DNA of 64,000 nucleotides from Pseudoduganella albidiflava (GTDB lineage: Bacteria; Pseudomonadota; Gammaproteobacteria; Burkholderiales; Burkholderiaceae_D), in assembly GCF_004322755.1 (NCBI RefSeq), contig NZ_CP036401.1:6386001-6450000 (forward strand), read 5' to 3'. A program made the position numbers and the translations under genes. The notes below the pieces were generated by a model, which saw only the letters and a list, made by a program, of their open reading frames with translations, did no database searches and was not told the DNA's origin. Positions 38,529 through 47,536 of the stretch are shown here, one piece after another (the first letter of the stretch is position 1; each line of letters begins with the position of its first letter).

Positions 38529-39259
38529 TTCCTGCCACCCTTCTTCTTCTCTTCGGCCGCCTTCTTCTGCGCGGCCACTTCATCCTGGTCGAGGTAGCGG
38601 AAGGTCTTGGCGACCGCGTTCAGCGTCAGCGTGCCATCCTTGTTCGTGACCAGTTCCATGTTGTTCAGCGTGACGATGCGGGGCAGGTTCGCCATGTCGC
38701 CGGCGAATGCGCCCAGGTCGTGGTAGCCGCCGGTCACCTTGATATCGATCGGCAGCTCGGCGTAGTAATCGCGCGCCACCACCTGGCCGGGCTTGAACAG
38801 CTCGAACTGCAGGCCCCGGCCAACGCCGGCCTGGTTGATGTCCGACAGCAGCGCCGCCATCTCGGCCTTGCTGGGCAGCTGCTTCTCGAGGCGCACCACG
38901 TACTGGTCCACCTGTGCCTTCTGGGCCGTCAGCGCATCGAGGTTGATCGCCTGCGCCGTCTTCAGCCGGTACTTGTCGCGCAGCTGCTGTTCCTGGGCGG
39001 CACCCGCCTCCTGTTCCTCGAACTGGCTGCTCCAGTAGCCGAAGTAGCCCAGCACCAGCATGCCGATCACCACGCCGATGCCGCACAGGATGCGCGGCGC
39101 CAGCGGCCACTGGCCGGGATGCACGCCGTTCAGGCCCTGGAATTGCGCGGCCAGCGATTCGGCCAGGCGCCGCTTTTCGACTACCTTGTCGATTCCCTTG
39201 CCGGCCGCCTTGCCGCCTGCCCTGTCGTTTCCCTTGTCGAATACCTTTGCGATTGCCAT
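38525..39259 (-). CDS. pilO: Type IV pilus assembly protein PilO
   Basis: 244 residues. A cytoplasmic basic N-terminus, one membrane helix (about 57-78, ILCGIGVVIGMLVLGYFGYW), a coiled coil and a periplasmic ferredoxin-like domain; it pairs with PilN. It ends in a lysine-rich tail (AAQKKAAEEKKKGGRK). The ATG at 39259 just after pilN is preferred; the in-phase frame continues 29 codons upstream into pilN. The stop overlaps the pilP start. Confidence 0.94.
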   Translation of the reverse strand: MAIAKVFDKGNDRAGGKAAGKGIDKVVEKRRLAESLAAQFQGLNGVHPGQWPLAPRILCGIGVVIGMLVLGYFGYWSSQFEEQEAGAAQEQQLRDKYRLKTAQAINLDALTAQKAQVDQYVVRLEKQLPSKAEMAALLSDINQAGVGRGLQFELFKPGQVVARDYYAELPIDIKVTGGYHDLGAFAGDMANLPRIVTLNNMELVTNKDGTLTLNAVAKTFRYLDQDEVAAQKKAAEEKKKGGRK

Positions 39260-39260
39260 G

Positions 39261-39911
39261 TCAGCCTGCCTTCGCGGCGGCCGGCGTGCCGGTCCCGCCG
39301 TCTGCTTCGTTACCGTCCGCGTCGTTGCCTTCCTTGTCGTTGGCATCCCCCTGGCGAGGGCGCTTGATGCCGACCACGAGCGAGAATTCGACGACCTTGC
39401 GCGGGTTCTTCGCCTGGCCGATCACGCCCGCCTTCACCTCGATCAGGTCCGGCCGTTCCAGCCACGGCGATGCGCTGGACAGGTTGCGCAGCAGTTCGGA
39501 CACGCGCTCCTGCGATTGCGCGTAACCGTCGACCGTCACGCGCTGGCCATCCTGGCGGAAGCCTTTGAGGTAAACGCCTTCCGGTGTCTGCCGCACCAGC
39601 TCGTCGAGCAGGTAGACCGGCTGGTTGCGGTCGCCCTGCAGGTCTTCCACCGCCTGCTGGCGCGCCTTCAGCGCCTCGATTTCCTGCTTGAGGGTGGCGA
39701 TGCGGGCGATCTTGCCGTCCAGCGCCGTGATCGCCGTCTGCAGGACCGCGTTGCGCTGTTCCTGCACCGCGATGGCGCGCGCGTTGTAGCCGCCCACCAG
39801 CAGCACGATGCCGACGCCGATCAGCGCCGACAGCACCAGCAGCGCGACGAACGCCGCCTTGCGCTGCTTGCGCTTTTCTTCACGGTGGGGCAGCAGGTTG
39901 ATGCGGACCAT
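39261..39911 (-). CDS. pilN: Type IV pilus assembly protein PilN
   Basis: 216 residues. Begins MVRINLLPHREEKRKQRK, the INLLP motif that binds PilM, followed by a membrane helix (about 20-42), coiled coil and ferredoxin-like domain. The last 30 or so residues are an unusual Asp/Asn/Gly/Glu-rich tail, not normally part of PilN, ending at the pilO start. Start overlaps the pilM stop by 1 nt (TGATG). Confidence 0.95.
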   Translation of the reverse strand: MVRINLLPHREEKRKQRKAAFVALLVLSALIGVGIVLLVGGYNARAIAVQEQRNAVLQTAITALDGKIARIATLKQEIEALKARQQAVEDLQGDRNQPVYLLDELVRQTPEGVYLKGFRQDGQRVTVDGYAQSQERVSELLRNLSSASPWLERPDLIEVKAGVIGQAKNPRKVVEFSLVVGIKRPRQGDANDKEGNDADGNEADGGTGTPAAAKAG

Positions 39912-41020
39912 CAGCCGAACCTCCTCAGGGCGAGGCCGCAGGCGACCAGGTAGGCCGGCCCGTCGGCGCGCAATTGCTGCTCGCGCACGCCGGGCGCCAG
40001 CGCCATGCCGTGGAACGGCGAGACCACCGCGCTGGCGATGCGCGTGCGGCTGGCCACGATGTCCAGCAGGCCGGGCAGCATCGCGCAGCCGCCGGCCAGG
40101 AAGATCTGGTCGATCTTCGTGTAGGGGGTGGAGGTGAAGAAGAACTGGATCGCGCGCGTGACTTCCAGCGCGGCCGATTCCAGGAAGGGCTGCAGCATGT
40201 CGGCCGCGTAGTTGCCCGGCACGTCGCTGCCTTGCGCGCCGCCCGGCGGCATGCTCCATGTCTTCTTGCGCGCCTCGGCTTCGTCGAAGGCCAGGCCGTA
40301 GGCACGCACGATGTCCTGCGTCAGCGAATTGCCGCCGAACGGCTTTTCGCTTTCCCAGACCGTGACGCCGTCGACCAGTACCGACACATGGGTAATCGAC
40401 GCGCCCATCTGGAACAGCGCGATCACCTGCCCCGCGGCCGCGCCGGGCATCTGCGCCGCCACGCGGGTTACCGCGGCGCGCGCGGCATACGATTCGATAT
40501 CCATCACGGAAGCCTTCAGGCCGGATGCCTCGGCCACGGCGACGCGGTCCTCGATCTTTTCGCGGCGGGCCGCGGCCAGCATCACTTCGATGTCGTCCTG
40601 CGAGCTGCCCACCGGGCCGATGACGTCGAAGTCCAGGCTCACGTCGTCGAGCGCGAAGGGGATGTACTGGCTGGCTTCGGACTCGACCTGCACTTCCAGC
40701 TGTTCCTCGGAGAGGCCGGCGGGCAGCACGATCTTTTTCGTGATGACGGCGGCCGGCGGCATGCCCAGCGCCACGTGGCGCGCCCGCGTGCCGCTTTTCT
40801 TCAGCAGGCGGCGCACCGCGTCGACCACCTGGTCCAGGTTTTCGATGTTGCCGTCGGCCACCGCGCCGCGCGGCAGCGCCTCGGCCGCGCAGCGCTCGAC
40901 ACGCATGCCTTCCTTGCCGGCTTCGGCCAGTTCGACCAGGCGCACGCCGGAGCTGCTGATGTCGAGCCCGACGAGCGGTGGCGCGGCGCCGCCGAACAGC
41001 GTCTTCCAGTCTGGCATCAT
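39911..41020 (-). CDS. pilM: Type IV pilus assembly ATPase PilM
   Basis: 369 residues. Actin-like cytoplasmic protein that binds PilN. Visible: VGLDISSSGVRLVELA (phosphate 1), IGPVGSSQDDIEVMLAAARRE, VIALFQMGASITHVSVLVDG and FLAGGCAMLPGLLDIV (adenosine motif). Two adjacent ATG codons (41020 and 41017) are possible starts; AGGGA lies upstream. First gene of the pilus operon and divergent from the PBP1A gene. Confidence 0.95.
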   Translation of the reverse strand: MMPDWKTLFGGAAPPLVGLDISSSGVRLVELAEAGKEGMRVERCAAEALPRGAVADGNIENLDQVVDAVRRLLKKSGTRARHVALGMPPAAVITKKIVLPAGLSEEQLEVQVESEASQYIPFALDDVSLDFDVIGPVGSSQDDIEVMLAAARREKIEDRVAVAEASGLKASVMDIESYAARAAVTRVAAQMPGAAAGQVIALFQMGASITHVSVLVDGVTVWESEKPFGGNSLTQDIVRAYGLAFDEAEARKKTWSMPPGGAQGSDVPGNYAADMLQPFLESAALEVTRAIQFFFTSTPYTKIDQIFLAGGCAMLPGLLDIVASRTRIASAVVSPFHGMALAPGVREQQLRADGPAYLVACGLALRRFG

Positions 41021-41337
41021 CGATGCATTCCCTGCCCGGCACGGCGGGGAACCGCTCCGGAATAATTAGTAAAAAGTGAAAAATCCGTTTGAAAACCGTC
41101 GCTTACGTGAAAAATTCCGGACGGCAAGATGGATGCTAGCAATTCCGCAGGGCAACTGTAAAGGTATTTCCGCTAGGCACATTTACTTTCATGTGCGCGG
41201 GAAGCCACACTCTGGCGCCGATACGTGGCCAGGCCGACAAGACAGTTGGCGGCTTGTTCACTGCCGCGCCGGGCTAGCGCGCCAGCGGAAGCGGCTCGCT
41301 TATAATGCCTGCACAAAATTTCAAAGGTTTTCCCTGC
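41021..41337. other. Divergent promoter region pilM / PBP1A
   Basis: 317 bp, the least GC-rich stretch in this part. On the plus strand a clear -10 box TATAAT is at 41301-41306. On the minus strand the AT-rich stretch 41065-41105 is the likely place for the pil promoter, but no clear box pair is seen. No gene is supported here. Confidence 0.7.
41301..41306 (+). promoter_or_regulatory. -10 box of the PBP1A gene
   Basis: A perfect TATAAT 32 nt before the chosen ATG. The matching -35 region is GC-rich and poor, so an activator or another sigma contact may help. An in-frame ATG lies inside the box itself (41305) and so cannot be the start. Confidence 0.65.
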
Positions 41338-43671
41338 ATGACTCCTCCGAACAACGCTTCCAACAAGGCCAAGTCGAAGTCCCCGAAGAACCTGCTGCTG
41401 ATGGCGCTCGGTTCCGTGGTGGGGCTGGTACTGGTCCTGGTGCTGCTCGTCGTGTTCGGGCTGGCGCTGGCTTACCCCAGCCTGCCCTCGCTCGATACGC
41501 TGACCGATTACCGCCCCAAGATGCCGCTGCGGATTTATTCGGCCGACAACGTGCTGATCGGCGAATTCGGCGAGGAACGCCGCAACCTGGTGCGCTTCAA
41601 GGACATCCCGGACGTGATGAAGAAATCCGTGCTGGCGATCGAGGACGACCGCTTCTACGAGCACGGCGGCGTCGATTACCTGGGCATCCTGCGCGCGGCA
41701 TTCCACAATGCCACCGGCGGCGCGCGCCAGGGCGCCTCGACGATCACGCAGCAGGTCGCGCGCAACTTCTTCCTTTCCAGCGAACAGACCCTCAAGCGCA
41801 AGGCCTATGAAGCGCTGCTGGCCTGGAAGATCGAGCAGAACCTGACGAAGGACCAGATCCTCGAGGTCTACATGAACCAGATCTACCTGGGCCAGCGGGC
41901 CTATGGCTTCGCGTCGGCGGCGCAGATCTACTTCGGCAAGGACCTGCGCGACATCTCGATCGCCGAAGCGGCCATGCTGGCCGGCCTGCCGAAGGCGCCC
42001 TCCGCCTACAACCCGGTGGTGAACCCGAAGCGCGCCCGGACGCGCCAGCAATACATCCTGCAGCGCATGGCAAGCCTGGGCTACATCACGCCGGCGCAGT
42101 ACGAAGAGGCGAAGAACGAACAGCTGAAGGTGAAGACCGACAGCAGCGAATTCGGCGTGCATGCCGAATACGTGGCCGAGATGGCGCGCCAGCTCGTCTA
42201 CGAACAGTTCAAGGAAGACACCTATACGCGCGGCCTGAACGTGTTCACCACGATCACCAAGGCCGACCAGGATGCCGCCTACCTCGCGCTGCGCAAGGGC
42301 GTGATGGATTACGAGCGCCGCCACCCGTACCGCGGGCCGGAAGCCTACGTGGACCTGCCGAAGAACCGCGCCGAAGCCGACGAGGTGATCGAGACCGAAC
42401 TGGCCGAGCACCCGGACAGCGACGATATCGTGGCCGCCATGGTGCTGTCGGCATCGCCGGCGAAAGTGACGGCGATGACCGCCTCGGGCGAGGAAATCAC
42501 CATCACCGGCGCCGGGCTGGCGATGGGCAAGGCATGGCTGTCCGACAAGGCCGCGCCGAACCGCCGCATCCGCCGTGGCGCCGTGATCCGCGTGATGCAG
42601 GAGGAGAAGGACTGGCAGATCACGCAGATGCCGGAAATCGAATCGGCCTTCGTGGCCGCCAGCACCGAGGATGGCGCGATCAAGGCGATGGTGGGCGGCT
42701 TCGACTACAACCGCAACAAGTTCAACCACGTGACGCAGGCATGGCGCCAGCCGGGTTCCTCGTTCAAGCCGTTCATCTATGCCGCCTCGCTGGAGCGCGG
42801 CCTGTCGCCGGCCACCATCATCAACGATGCGCCGATTTCCTTCGACGCCGGGCAGACCGGCGGCCAGGCATGGGAACCGAAGAACTACGACGGCCGCTAC
42901 GAAGGCCCGATGACGATGCGGCGCGGCCTGACGAAGTCCAAGAACATGGTGTCGATCCGCATCCTGCACAGGATCGGCGCGAAATATGGCCAGGAATTCA
43001 CCACGCGCTTCGGTTTCGAAGCGGACAAGAACCCGCCCTACCTGACCCTGGCGCTGGGCGCCGGCGCCGTGACGCCGCTGCAGATGGCCGGCGCCTATGC
43101 CGTGTTCGCGAATGGCGGCTACAAGGTGACGCCTTACCTGATCTCGAAAGTCACCGATGCCAACGGCCGCATCCTGTCGCAGGCCGCGCCCGACCGCGCC
43201 GGCGTGGAAGGCAACCGCGTGATCGACGAGCGCAACGCGTTCCTGATGGATTCGATGCTGCGCGACGTGGCGCGCTATGGCACCGCCGCCAAGGCCCAGC
43301 AGATCCTCAAGCGCCCGGACCTGGCCGGCAAGACCGGCACGACCAACGACTCGATCGACGCCTGGTTCGCCGGCTACCAGTCGAAGCTGGTGGGCATCGC
43401 CTGGATCGGCTACGACCAGCCGAAGAACCTGGGCAACCGTGAAACGGGCGGCGGCCTGGCGCTGCCGATCTGGATCGGCTACATGCAGAAGGCGCTGAAG
43501 ACCATCCCGGTCGAGGAACGGCCGGTGCCGGACGGGATCGTGATGGCCAATGGCGATTACTACTATGCCGAGAACCCGCCGGGCGTCGGCGTCGAAAGCC
43601 TGGAAGGCGCCACGCGCGGCACGCCGGAAGAGGAAAAGGCGCGCGACGCCGTCAAGAACGAGCTGTTCTAG
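41338..43671 (+). CDS. mrcA: Penicillin-binding protein 1A, bifunctional murein synthase
   Basis: 777 residues. N-terminal cytoplasmic stretch and one membrane helix (about 19-42), GT51 glycosyltransferase domain with catalytic Glu102 in EDDRFYEHGG and QGASTITQQVARN, an OB-like insert typical of PBP1A, then the transpeptidase domain with SSFK (Ser474), SKN (about 538) and KTGT (Lys665). It polymerises and cross-links peptidoglycan. The ATG at 41338 is chosen because the -10 box overlaps the earlier ATG. A strong terminator follows. PBP1A next to pilM is the usual gamma/betaproteobacterial order. Confidence 0.96.
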   Translation: MTPPNNASNKAKSKSPKNLLLMALGSVVGLVLVLVLLVVFGLALAYPSLPSLDTLTDYRPKMPLRIYSADNVLIGEFGEERRNLVRFKDIPDVMKKSVLAIEDDRFYEHGGVDYLGILRAAFHNATGGARQGASTITQQVARNFFLSSEQTLKRKAYEALLAWKIEQNLTKDQILEVYMNQIYLGQRAYGFASAAQIYFGKDLRDISIAEAAMLAGLPKAPSAYNPVVNPKRARTRQQYILQRMASLGYITPAQYEEAKNEQLKVKTDSSEFGVHAEYVAEMARQLVYEQFKEDTYTRGLNVFTTITKADQDAAYLALRKGVMDYERRHPYRGPEAYVDLPKNRAEADEVIETELAEHPDSDDIVAAMVLSASPAKVTAMTASGEEITITGAGLAMGKAWLSDKAAPNRRIRRGAVIRVMQEEKDWQITQMPEIESAFVAASTEDGAIKAMVGGFDYNRNKFNHVTQAWRQPGSSFKPFIYAASLERGLSPATIINDAPISFDAGQTGGQAWEPKNYDGRYEGPMTMRRGLTKSKNMVSIRILHRIGAKYGQEFTTRFGFEADKNPPYLTLALGAGAVTPLQMAGAYAVFANGGYKVTPYLISKVTDANGRILSQAAPDRAGVEGNRVIDERNAFLMDSMLRDVARYGTAAKAQQILKRPDLAGKTGTTNDSIDAWFAGYQSKLVGIAWIGYDQPKNLGNRETGGGLALPIWIGYMQKALKTIPVEERPVPDGIVMANGDYYYAENPPGVGVESLEGATRGTPEEEKARDAVKNELF

Positions 43672-43696
43672 AACCGGCAGCCGCGGCCGATGCTGG

Positions 43697-43745
43697 TGCC
43701 GGACATTCGGGCATGACTGCCCGGATGTCCGGCATTGTTTTTTTA
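43697..43745 (+). terminator. Terminator of the PBP1A gene
   Basis: A 16-bp stem (TGCCGGACATTCGGGC / GCCCGGATGTCCGGCA, one mismatch) with a 6-nt loop, followed by TTGTTTTTTTA. It lies 26 nt after the stop codon. Confidence 0.93.
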
Positions 43746-43757
43746 CGAGTACCGAAC

Positions 43758-45269
43758 ATGACCTTCTCCCTGCCAAATCCCGCGCAGCTGCGCACCGATG
43801 TCCTGTCGGGCATCACCGTTTCGCTGGCCCTCGTGCCGGAGGCGATCGCCTTCGCGCTGCTGGCGCACGTCAGCCCGCTGACCGGCCTGTATGCCGCGTT
43901 CATCGTTTGCCTCGTCACCTCCGCATTGGGGGGCCGGCCGGGCATGATCTGCGGCGCGGCGGGCGCGCTGGCCGTGGTGATGACGAGCCTCGTGGTCTCG
44001 CACGGGCCCGAATACCTGTTCGCGGCCGTGGTGCTGATGGGTGTGTTCCAGTTGCTGTTCGCCGCGTTCAGGCTGGGCAAGTTCATCCGCATGGTGCCGC
44101 ATCCGGTGATGCTGGGTTTCGTCAACGGCCTGGCCATCGTCGTCTTCATCGCCCAGTTCGGCCACTTCAAGGTGGGCGGGCAGTGGCTGCGGGGCGATGC
44201 GCTGTGGACGATGCTGGGGCTGGTGGCGCTGACCATGGCGATCATCTACGTGCTGCCGCGGCTGACGAAAGCGCTGCCGGCATCGCTGGCGGCGATCCTG
44301 CTTGTCTCCGGCCTCGTGGCCGCGCTGGGCATCGATACGAAAACCGTCGGCGACATGGGCTCGATCGCCGGCGGCCTGCCCACGTTCCACCTGCCGCAGG
44401 TGCCGGCGACACTGGACACCTTGTACATCGTGCTGCCGTACTCGCTGATCCTGGCCGCCATCGGCCTGATCGAAACGCTGCTGACGCTGAACCTGATCGA
44501 TGCCATCACCGATACGCGCGGCAGGCCGAACCGGGAAAGCATGGCGCAGGGGCTGGCGAACGTGATCAGCGGCCTGTTCGCCTCGATGGGCGGCTGCGCG
44601 CTGGTCGGCCAGAGCATGATCAACATCAACAACGGCGCCCGGCACCGCATCTCCGGCATCACGGCCGCGCTGTTCCTGCTGGGGTTCATCGTGCTGCTGT
44701 CGCGCTGGATCGAGATGATTCCGCTGGCCGCGCTGGTGGGGCTGATGTTCGTGGTCTGCGAAAAGACCTTCGCCTGGGGCAGCCTGCAAACGCTGCGCAA
44801 GATTCCCCGGCAGGATGCCGTGATCGTGGTCGGCGTCACGCTGATCACCGTGCTCACGGACCTGGCGGTGGCGGTGCTGGCCGGCGTGGTGTTCGCGGCG
44901 CTGGTGTTCGCGTGGCAGCACGCCAAGGAAATCCGCGCCGACATCTCGACCGACGAGCGCGGCTGGAAGGTGTACACGCTGAAGGGCTCGCTGTTCTTCG
45001 CCTCGACGGCCAACTTCGCCGCGCTGTTCGACCCGAAGAACGACCCGGCGCACGTGGTGGTCGAATTCCGCGACGCGAAGGTGGTGGACCACTCGGCCGT
45101 GGAAGCGATCGACACGCTGGCCACGCGCTACCAGCAGGCCGGCAAGACGCTGCACTTGCGGCACCTGTCGCCGGACTGCCTGGAAATCCTCACGAATGCC
45201 AAGGGCATGGTCGAGGTGAACGAGTTCGAGGACCCGCACTATCACATCGCCGATAACCGGCTGGCGTGA
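43758..45269 (+). CDS. SulP family anion transporter
   Basis: 503 residues. Ten or more membrane helices (about 15-400) of the SulP/SLC26 fold, with ALVPEAIAFALLAHVSPLTGLYAAF near the N-terminus and the conserved NRESMAQGLANVISGLFASMGGC region, then a C-terminal STAS domain (about 410-495). Family members carry sulfate, bicarbonate or dicarboxylates; the substrate cannot be told from sequence. The ATG at 43758 gives the family N-terminus; an upstream in-frame ATG lies inside the preceding terminator hairpin. Confidence 0.92.
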   Translation: MTFSLPNPAQLRTDVLSGITVSLALVPEAIAFALLAHVSPLTGLYAAFIVCLVTSALGGRPGMICGAAGALAVVMTSLVVSHGPEYLFAAVVLMGVFQLLFAAFRLGKFIRMVPHPVMLGFVNGLAIVVFIAQFGHFKVGGQWLRGDALWTMLGLVALTMAIIYVLPRLTKALPASLAAILLVSGLVAALGIDTKTVGDMGSIAGGLPTFHLPQVPATLDTLYIVLPYSLILAAIGLIETLLTLNLIDAITDTRGRPNRESMAQGLANVISGLFASMGGCALVGQSMININNGARHRISGITAALFLLGFIVLLSRWIEMIPLAALVGLMFVVCEKTFAWGSLQTLRKIPRQDAVIVVGVTLITVLTDLAVAVLAGVVFAALVFAWQHAKEIRADISTDERGWKVYTLKGSLFFASTANFAALFDPKNDPAHVVVEFRDAKVVDHSAVEAIDTLATRYQQAGKTLHLRHLSPDCLEILTNAKGMVEVNEFEDPHYHIADNRLA

Positions 45270-45320
45270 CCGAAGAAAACCGGTGGCTTGACCGGTGGGT
45301 TCGCGAAGCGTGCTTTGCAA

Positions 45321-45447
45321 AATCGGTGACACAAAAACGGTGACAGGCACCATTTTTCCGGAAACAGCTGTTTCAGATTAATTGGTGACTGTCACCGTTT
45401 TTCCGGAAACAGATGTTCCAGATTAATTGGTGACTGTCACCGTTTTT
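45321..45447. repeat. REP-like repeats (GGTGACTGTCACC class)
   Basis: Three core copies: GGTGACAGGCACC at about 45339, then two perfect palindromes GGTGACTGTCACC at 45384 and 45429. The last two belong to a 45-bp direct repeat that includes TTTTTCCGGAAACAG and AGATTAATT. Lies between the convergent sulP-type and cyaY genes. Confidence 0.88.
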
Positions 45448-45476
45448 GATGTCGTTCACCCCAAAGGCGTAACCCT

Positions 45477-45503
45477 GGGGTCAGACCCGGCGGGTCTGAC
45501 CCC
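45477..45503. repeat. Perfect 12-bp inverted repeat of the GGGGTCAGACCC class
   Basis: GGGGTCAGACCC and its exact complement, separated by GGC. Belongs to the same family as the repeats at 22185 and 47441. Between two convergent genes it could also act as a two-way transcription stop, though there is no T-run. Confidence 0.85.
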
Positions 45504-45560
45504 GGCCGTTGCAGTAGGGTGAAAAGATTTTCGGGATGCGGATCGCGAAAGTTCCCAACG

Positions 45561-45902
45561 TTACGGGTTTTCGCTGACGATCACCGGCGAGCCGCCGGAC
45601 TGTTCGGTGGCGATCTGCGACAGCGCGTCGAACAGCTCGCCGCCGTCGCGCGTGTCGATCCAGCGGCCATCAACACGGCGGTAGTGGAAGCCGCCGGAGC
45701 GCGCGGCCACCCACAGTTCCTGCATCGCGGCCTGGCTGTTGACGATGACCTTGGAACCGTTGTGCAGGAATTCGATTTCCAGCACGTTGCCGTTGCGGCT
45801 GCATTCGACATCGAGCCGGTTGTCGTCGTTCAGGCGGTCCAGCGCGGCTTCGATGGCATTCAGCGTGCTGTCGGCCAGGTCCAGGAATTCGGTTTCGGTC
45901 AT
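45561..45902 (-). CDS. cyaY: Frataxin-like iron-sulfur protein CyaY
   Basis: 113 residues, the normal length. Iron-binding regulator of Fe-S cluster assembly. Begins MTETEFLDLADSTLNAIEAALDRLND, the acidic first helix, and continues with VECSRNGNVLEIEFLHNGSKVIVNSQAAMQELWVAA and the FHYRRVDGRWIDTRDG strand typical of frataxins. The ATG at 45902 has GGAG 8 nt upstream. Divergent from lptM-lysA across only 39 bp, a conserved arrangement. Confidence 0.95.
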   Translation of the reverse strand: MTETEFLDLADSTLNAIEAALDRLNDDNRLDVECSRNGNVLEIEFLHNGSKVIVNSQAAMQELWVAARSGGFHYRRVDGRWIDTRDGGELFDALSQIATEQSGGSPVIVSENP

Positions 45903-45941
45903 GCTACACTCCAAGGGTTCTGTAATAACGAGATTCTAATC

Positions 45942-46127
45942 GTGAAGTCCACTCCAGCGCGTATCTTGATTCCCATGCTGATCGCCGTATCGCTTGCCGG
46001 TTGCGGCCAGACCGGTGCCCTGTACCTGCCAAAGCCCCCCGTCAAGACCGATTCGCCGACCGGCAAGCCCGGCGTGGCGCCACCTTCCGCTCCCGTTCCT
46101 TCGACGCCCCCCGCATCACAACAGTAA
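45942..46127 (+). CDS. lptM: Small lipoprotein LptM (YifL-like)
   Basis: 61 residues. Signal peptide with lipobox LAGC, then GQTGALYLP, the diagnostic motif of the YifL/LptM family next to lysA, and a proline-rich tail. LptM helps LptD maturation in the outer membrane. The start is GTG at 45942; an internal ATG at 45975 would cut the signal peptide short. It precedes lysA by 27 nt. Confidence 0.88.
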   Translation: MKSTPARILIPMLIAVSLAGCGQTGALYLPKPPVKTDSPTGKPGVAPPSAPVPSTPPASQQ

Positions 46128-46154
46128 ATTCTTCCGCAGACTCTCAGTTCATCC

Positions 46155-47432
46155 ATGTCCCACTTCGACTATCAGAACGGCGTGCTGCACGCCGAAGGCG
46201 TTTCCCTGCCCGCCATTGCAGAGCAATTCGGTACGCCGACCTATGTGTACTCCAGGGCCCAGCTGCTGGACAACTTCGATGCCTATGCAAATGCCTGCGC
46301 CGGCCGCGATGCCCTCATCTGCTATGCGATGAAGGCCAATTCGAACCTGGCGATCCTGGACCTGCTGGCGCGCCGCGGTGCCGGCTTCGACATCGTGTCG
46401 GGCGGCGAACTGCTGCGCGTGATCGCCGCCGGCGGCGATCCGAAGAAAGTGATTTTCTCGGGCGTGGGCAAGAGCGAGGCGGAGATGCGCCTGGCGCTCG
46501 GCCATGACATCCTGTGCTTCAACGTGGAGTCGATCCCCGAGCTGCACCGCCTGAACGCCGTGGCCGGCGCGCTGGGCAAGAAGGCGCGCATCTCGCTGCG
46601 CGTGAATCCGAACGTGGATCCGAAGACGCACCCGTACATCGCCACCGGCCTGAAGGCCAGCAAGTTCGGCGTGGCCTTCGACGATGCGCTGGCCACCTAC
46701 CGTACCGCCGCGCAATTGCCGAACCTGGAGCCGGTCGGCATCGACTGCCACATCGGCTCGCAGCTGCTGGACGACACGCCGCTGCTGGAAGCGCTGGACC
46801 GCCTGATCGAGCTGATCGACGCCCTGGCGGCCGAAGGCATCCACCTGCACCACGTGGACCTCGGCGGCGGCCTGGGCATCGACTACGGCGTGGCCGGCGA
46901 AGAGCAGCCCGCGCCGGCTGGCGATTACGTGAACCGCGTATTCCAGCGGGTCGATGCGTGGCGTGCGGAAAAGCACGGCGGCCGCGGCATCAAGGTTATC
47001 TTCGAGCCGGGCCGTTCGATCGTCGGCAATACCGGCGTGCTGCTGACGAAGGTGGAATTCATCAAGCACGGCGAAGAGAAGAACTTCTGCATCGTCGACG
47101 CGGCGATGAACGACATGGCCCGCCCTGCCCTGTACCAGGCGTGGATGGACATGCAGCCCGTGGTCAAACGTGAAACGGCCGGCGCCGTGTTCGACGTGGT
47201 CGGCCCGATCTGCGAATCCGGCGACTGGCTGGCGCGCGACCGCGAACTGCCTGTCGAGGCTGGCGACCTGCTGGTCATGAAGACGGCCGGCGCGTATGGC
47301 ATGACGATGGCGTCCAACTACAACACCCGCGGCCGCGCCGCCGAGGTGATGGTCGACGGCGGCCAGGTGCACCTGGTGCGCCGGCGCGAGACGCCGGAAG
47401 AGCTGTTCGCGCTGGAGTCGGTGATCCGCTGA
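46155..47432 (+). CDS. lysA: Diaminopimelate decarboxylase
   Basis: 425 residues. PLP enzyme of the alanine racemase fold making L-lysine from meso-diaminopimelate. PLP Lys60 in CYAMKANSN; HIGSQLLD; the glycine loop DLGGGLGIDY; FEPGRSIVGNTG; and the active-site CESGDWLARDREL and AYGMTMASNYN. The ATG at 46155 gives the family N-terminus. Co-transcribed with lptM. Confidence 0.97.
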   Translation: MSHFDYQNGVLHAEGVSLPAIAEQFGTPTYVYSRAQLLDNFDAYANACAGRDALICYAMKANSNLAILDLLARRGAGFDIVSGGELLRVIAAGGDPKKVIFSGVGKSEAEMRLALGHDILCFNVESIPELHRLNAVAGALGKKARISLRVNPNVDPKTHPYIATGLKASKFGVAFDDALATYRTAAQLPNLEPVGIDCHIGSQLLDDTPLLEALDRLIELIDALAAEGIHLHHVDLGGGLGIDYGVAGEEQPAPAGDYVNRVFQRVDAWRAEKHGGRGIKVIFEPGRSIVGNTGVLLTKVEFIKHGEEKNFCIVDAAMNDMARPALYQAWMDMQPVVKRETAGAVFDVVGPICESGDWLARDRELPVEAGDLLVMKTAGAYGMTMASNYNTRGRAAEVMVDGGQVHLVRRRETPEELFALESVIR

Positions 47433-47440
47433 ATATTGCC

Positions 47441-47532
47441 TGAAATCGGGGTCAGACCCCGATTTCAGGAAACTTCCGAGACCTCAGGCAATGTTGCTCG
47501 AAAAATGGGGTCCGTCCCCATTTTTCAGGCAA
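47441..47532. repeat. Two REP-like elements between convergent lysA and msrQ
   Basis: Copy one has the palindrome ATCGGGGTCAGACCCCGAT followed by TTCAGGAAAC. Copy two is AAAAATGGGGTCCGTCCCCATTTTT followed by CAGGCAAC; its arms pair outside while the core carries a T-T mismatch. The msrQ stop codon lies at the edge of the second copy. Confidence 0.88.
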
Positions 47533-47536
47533 CTTT

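Noticed and set aside
43713..43757. Upstream ATG for the SulP transporter
   Set aside because: It lies inside the terminator hairpin of the PBP1A gene. The ATG at 43758 fits the family N-terminus.
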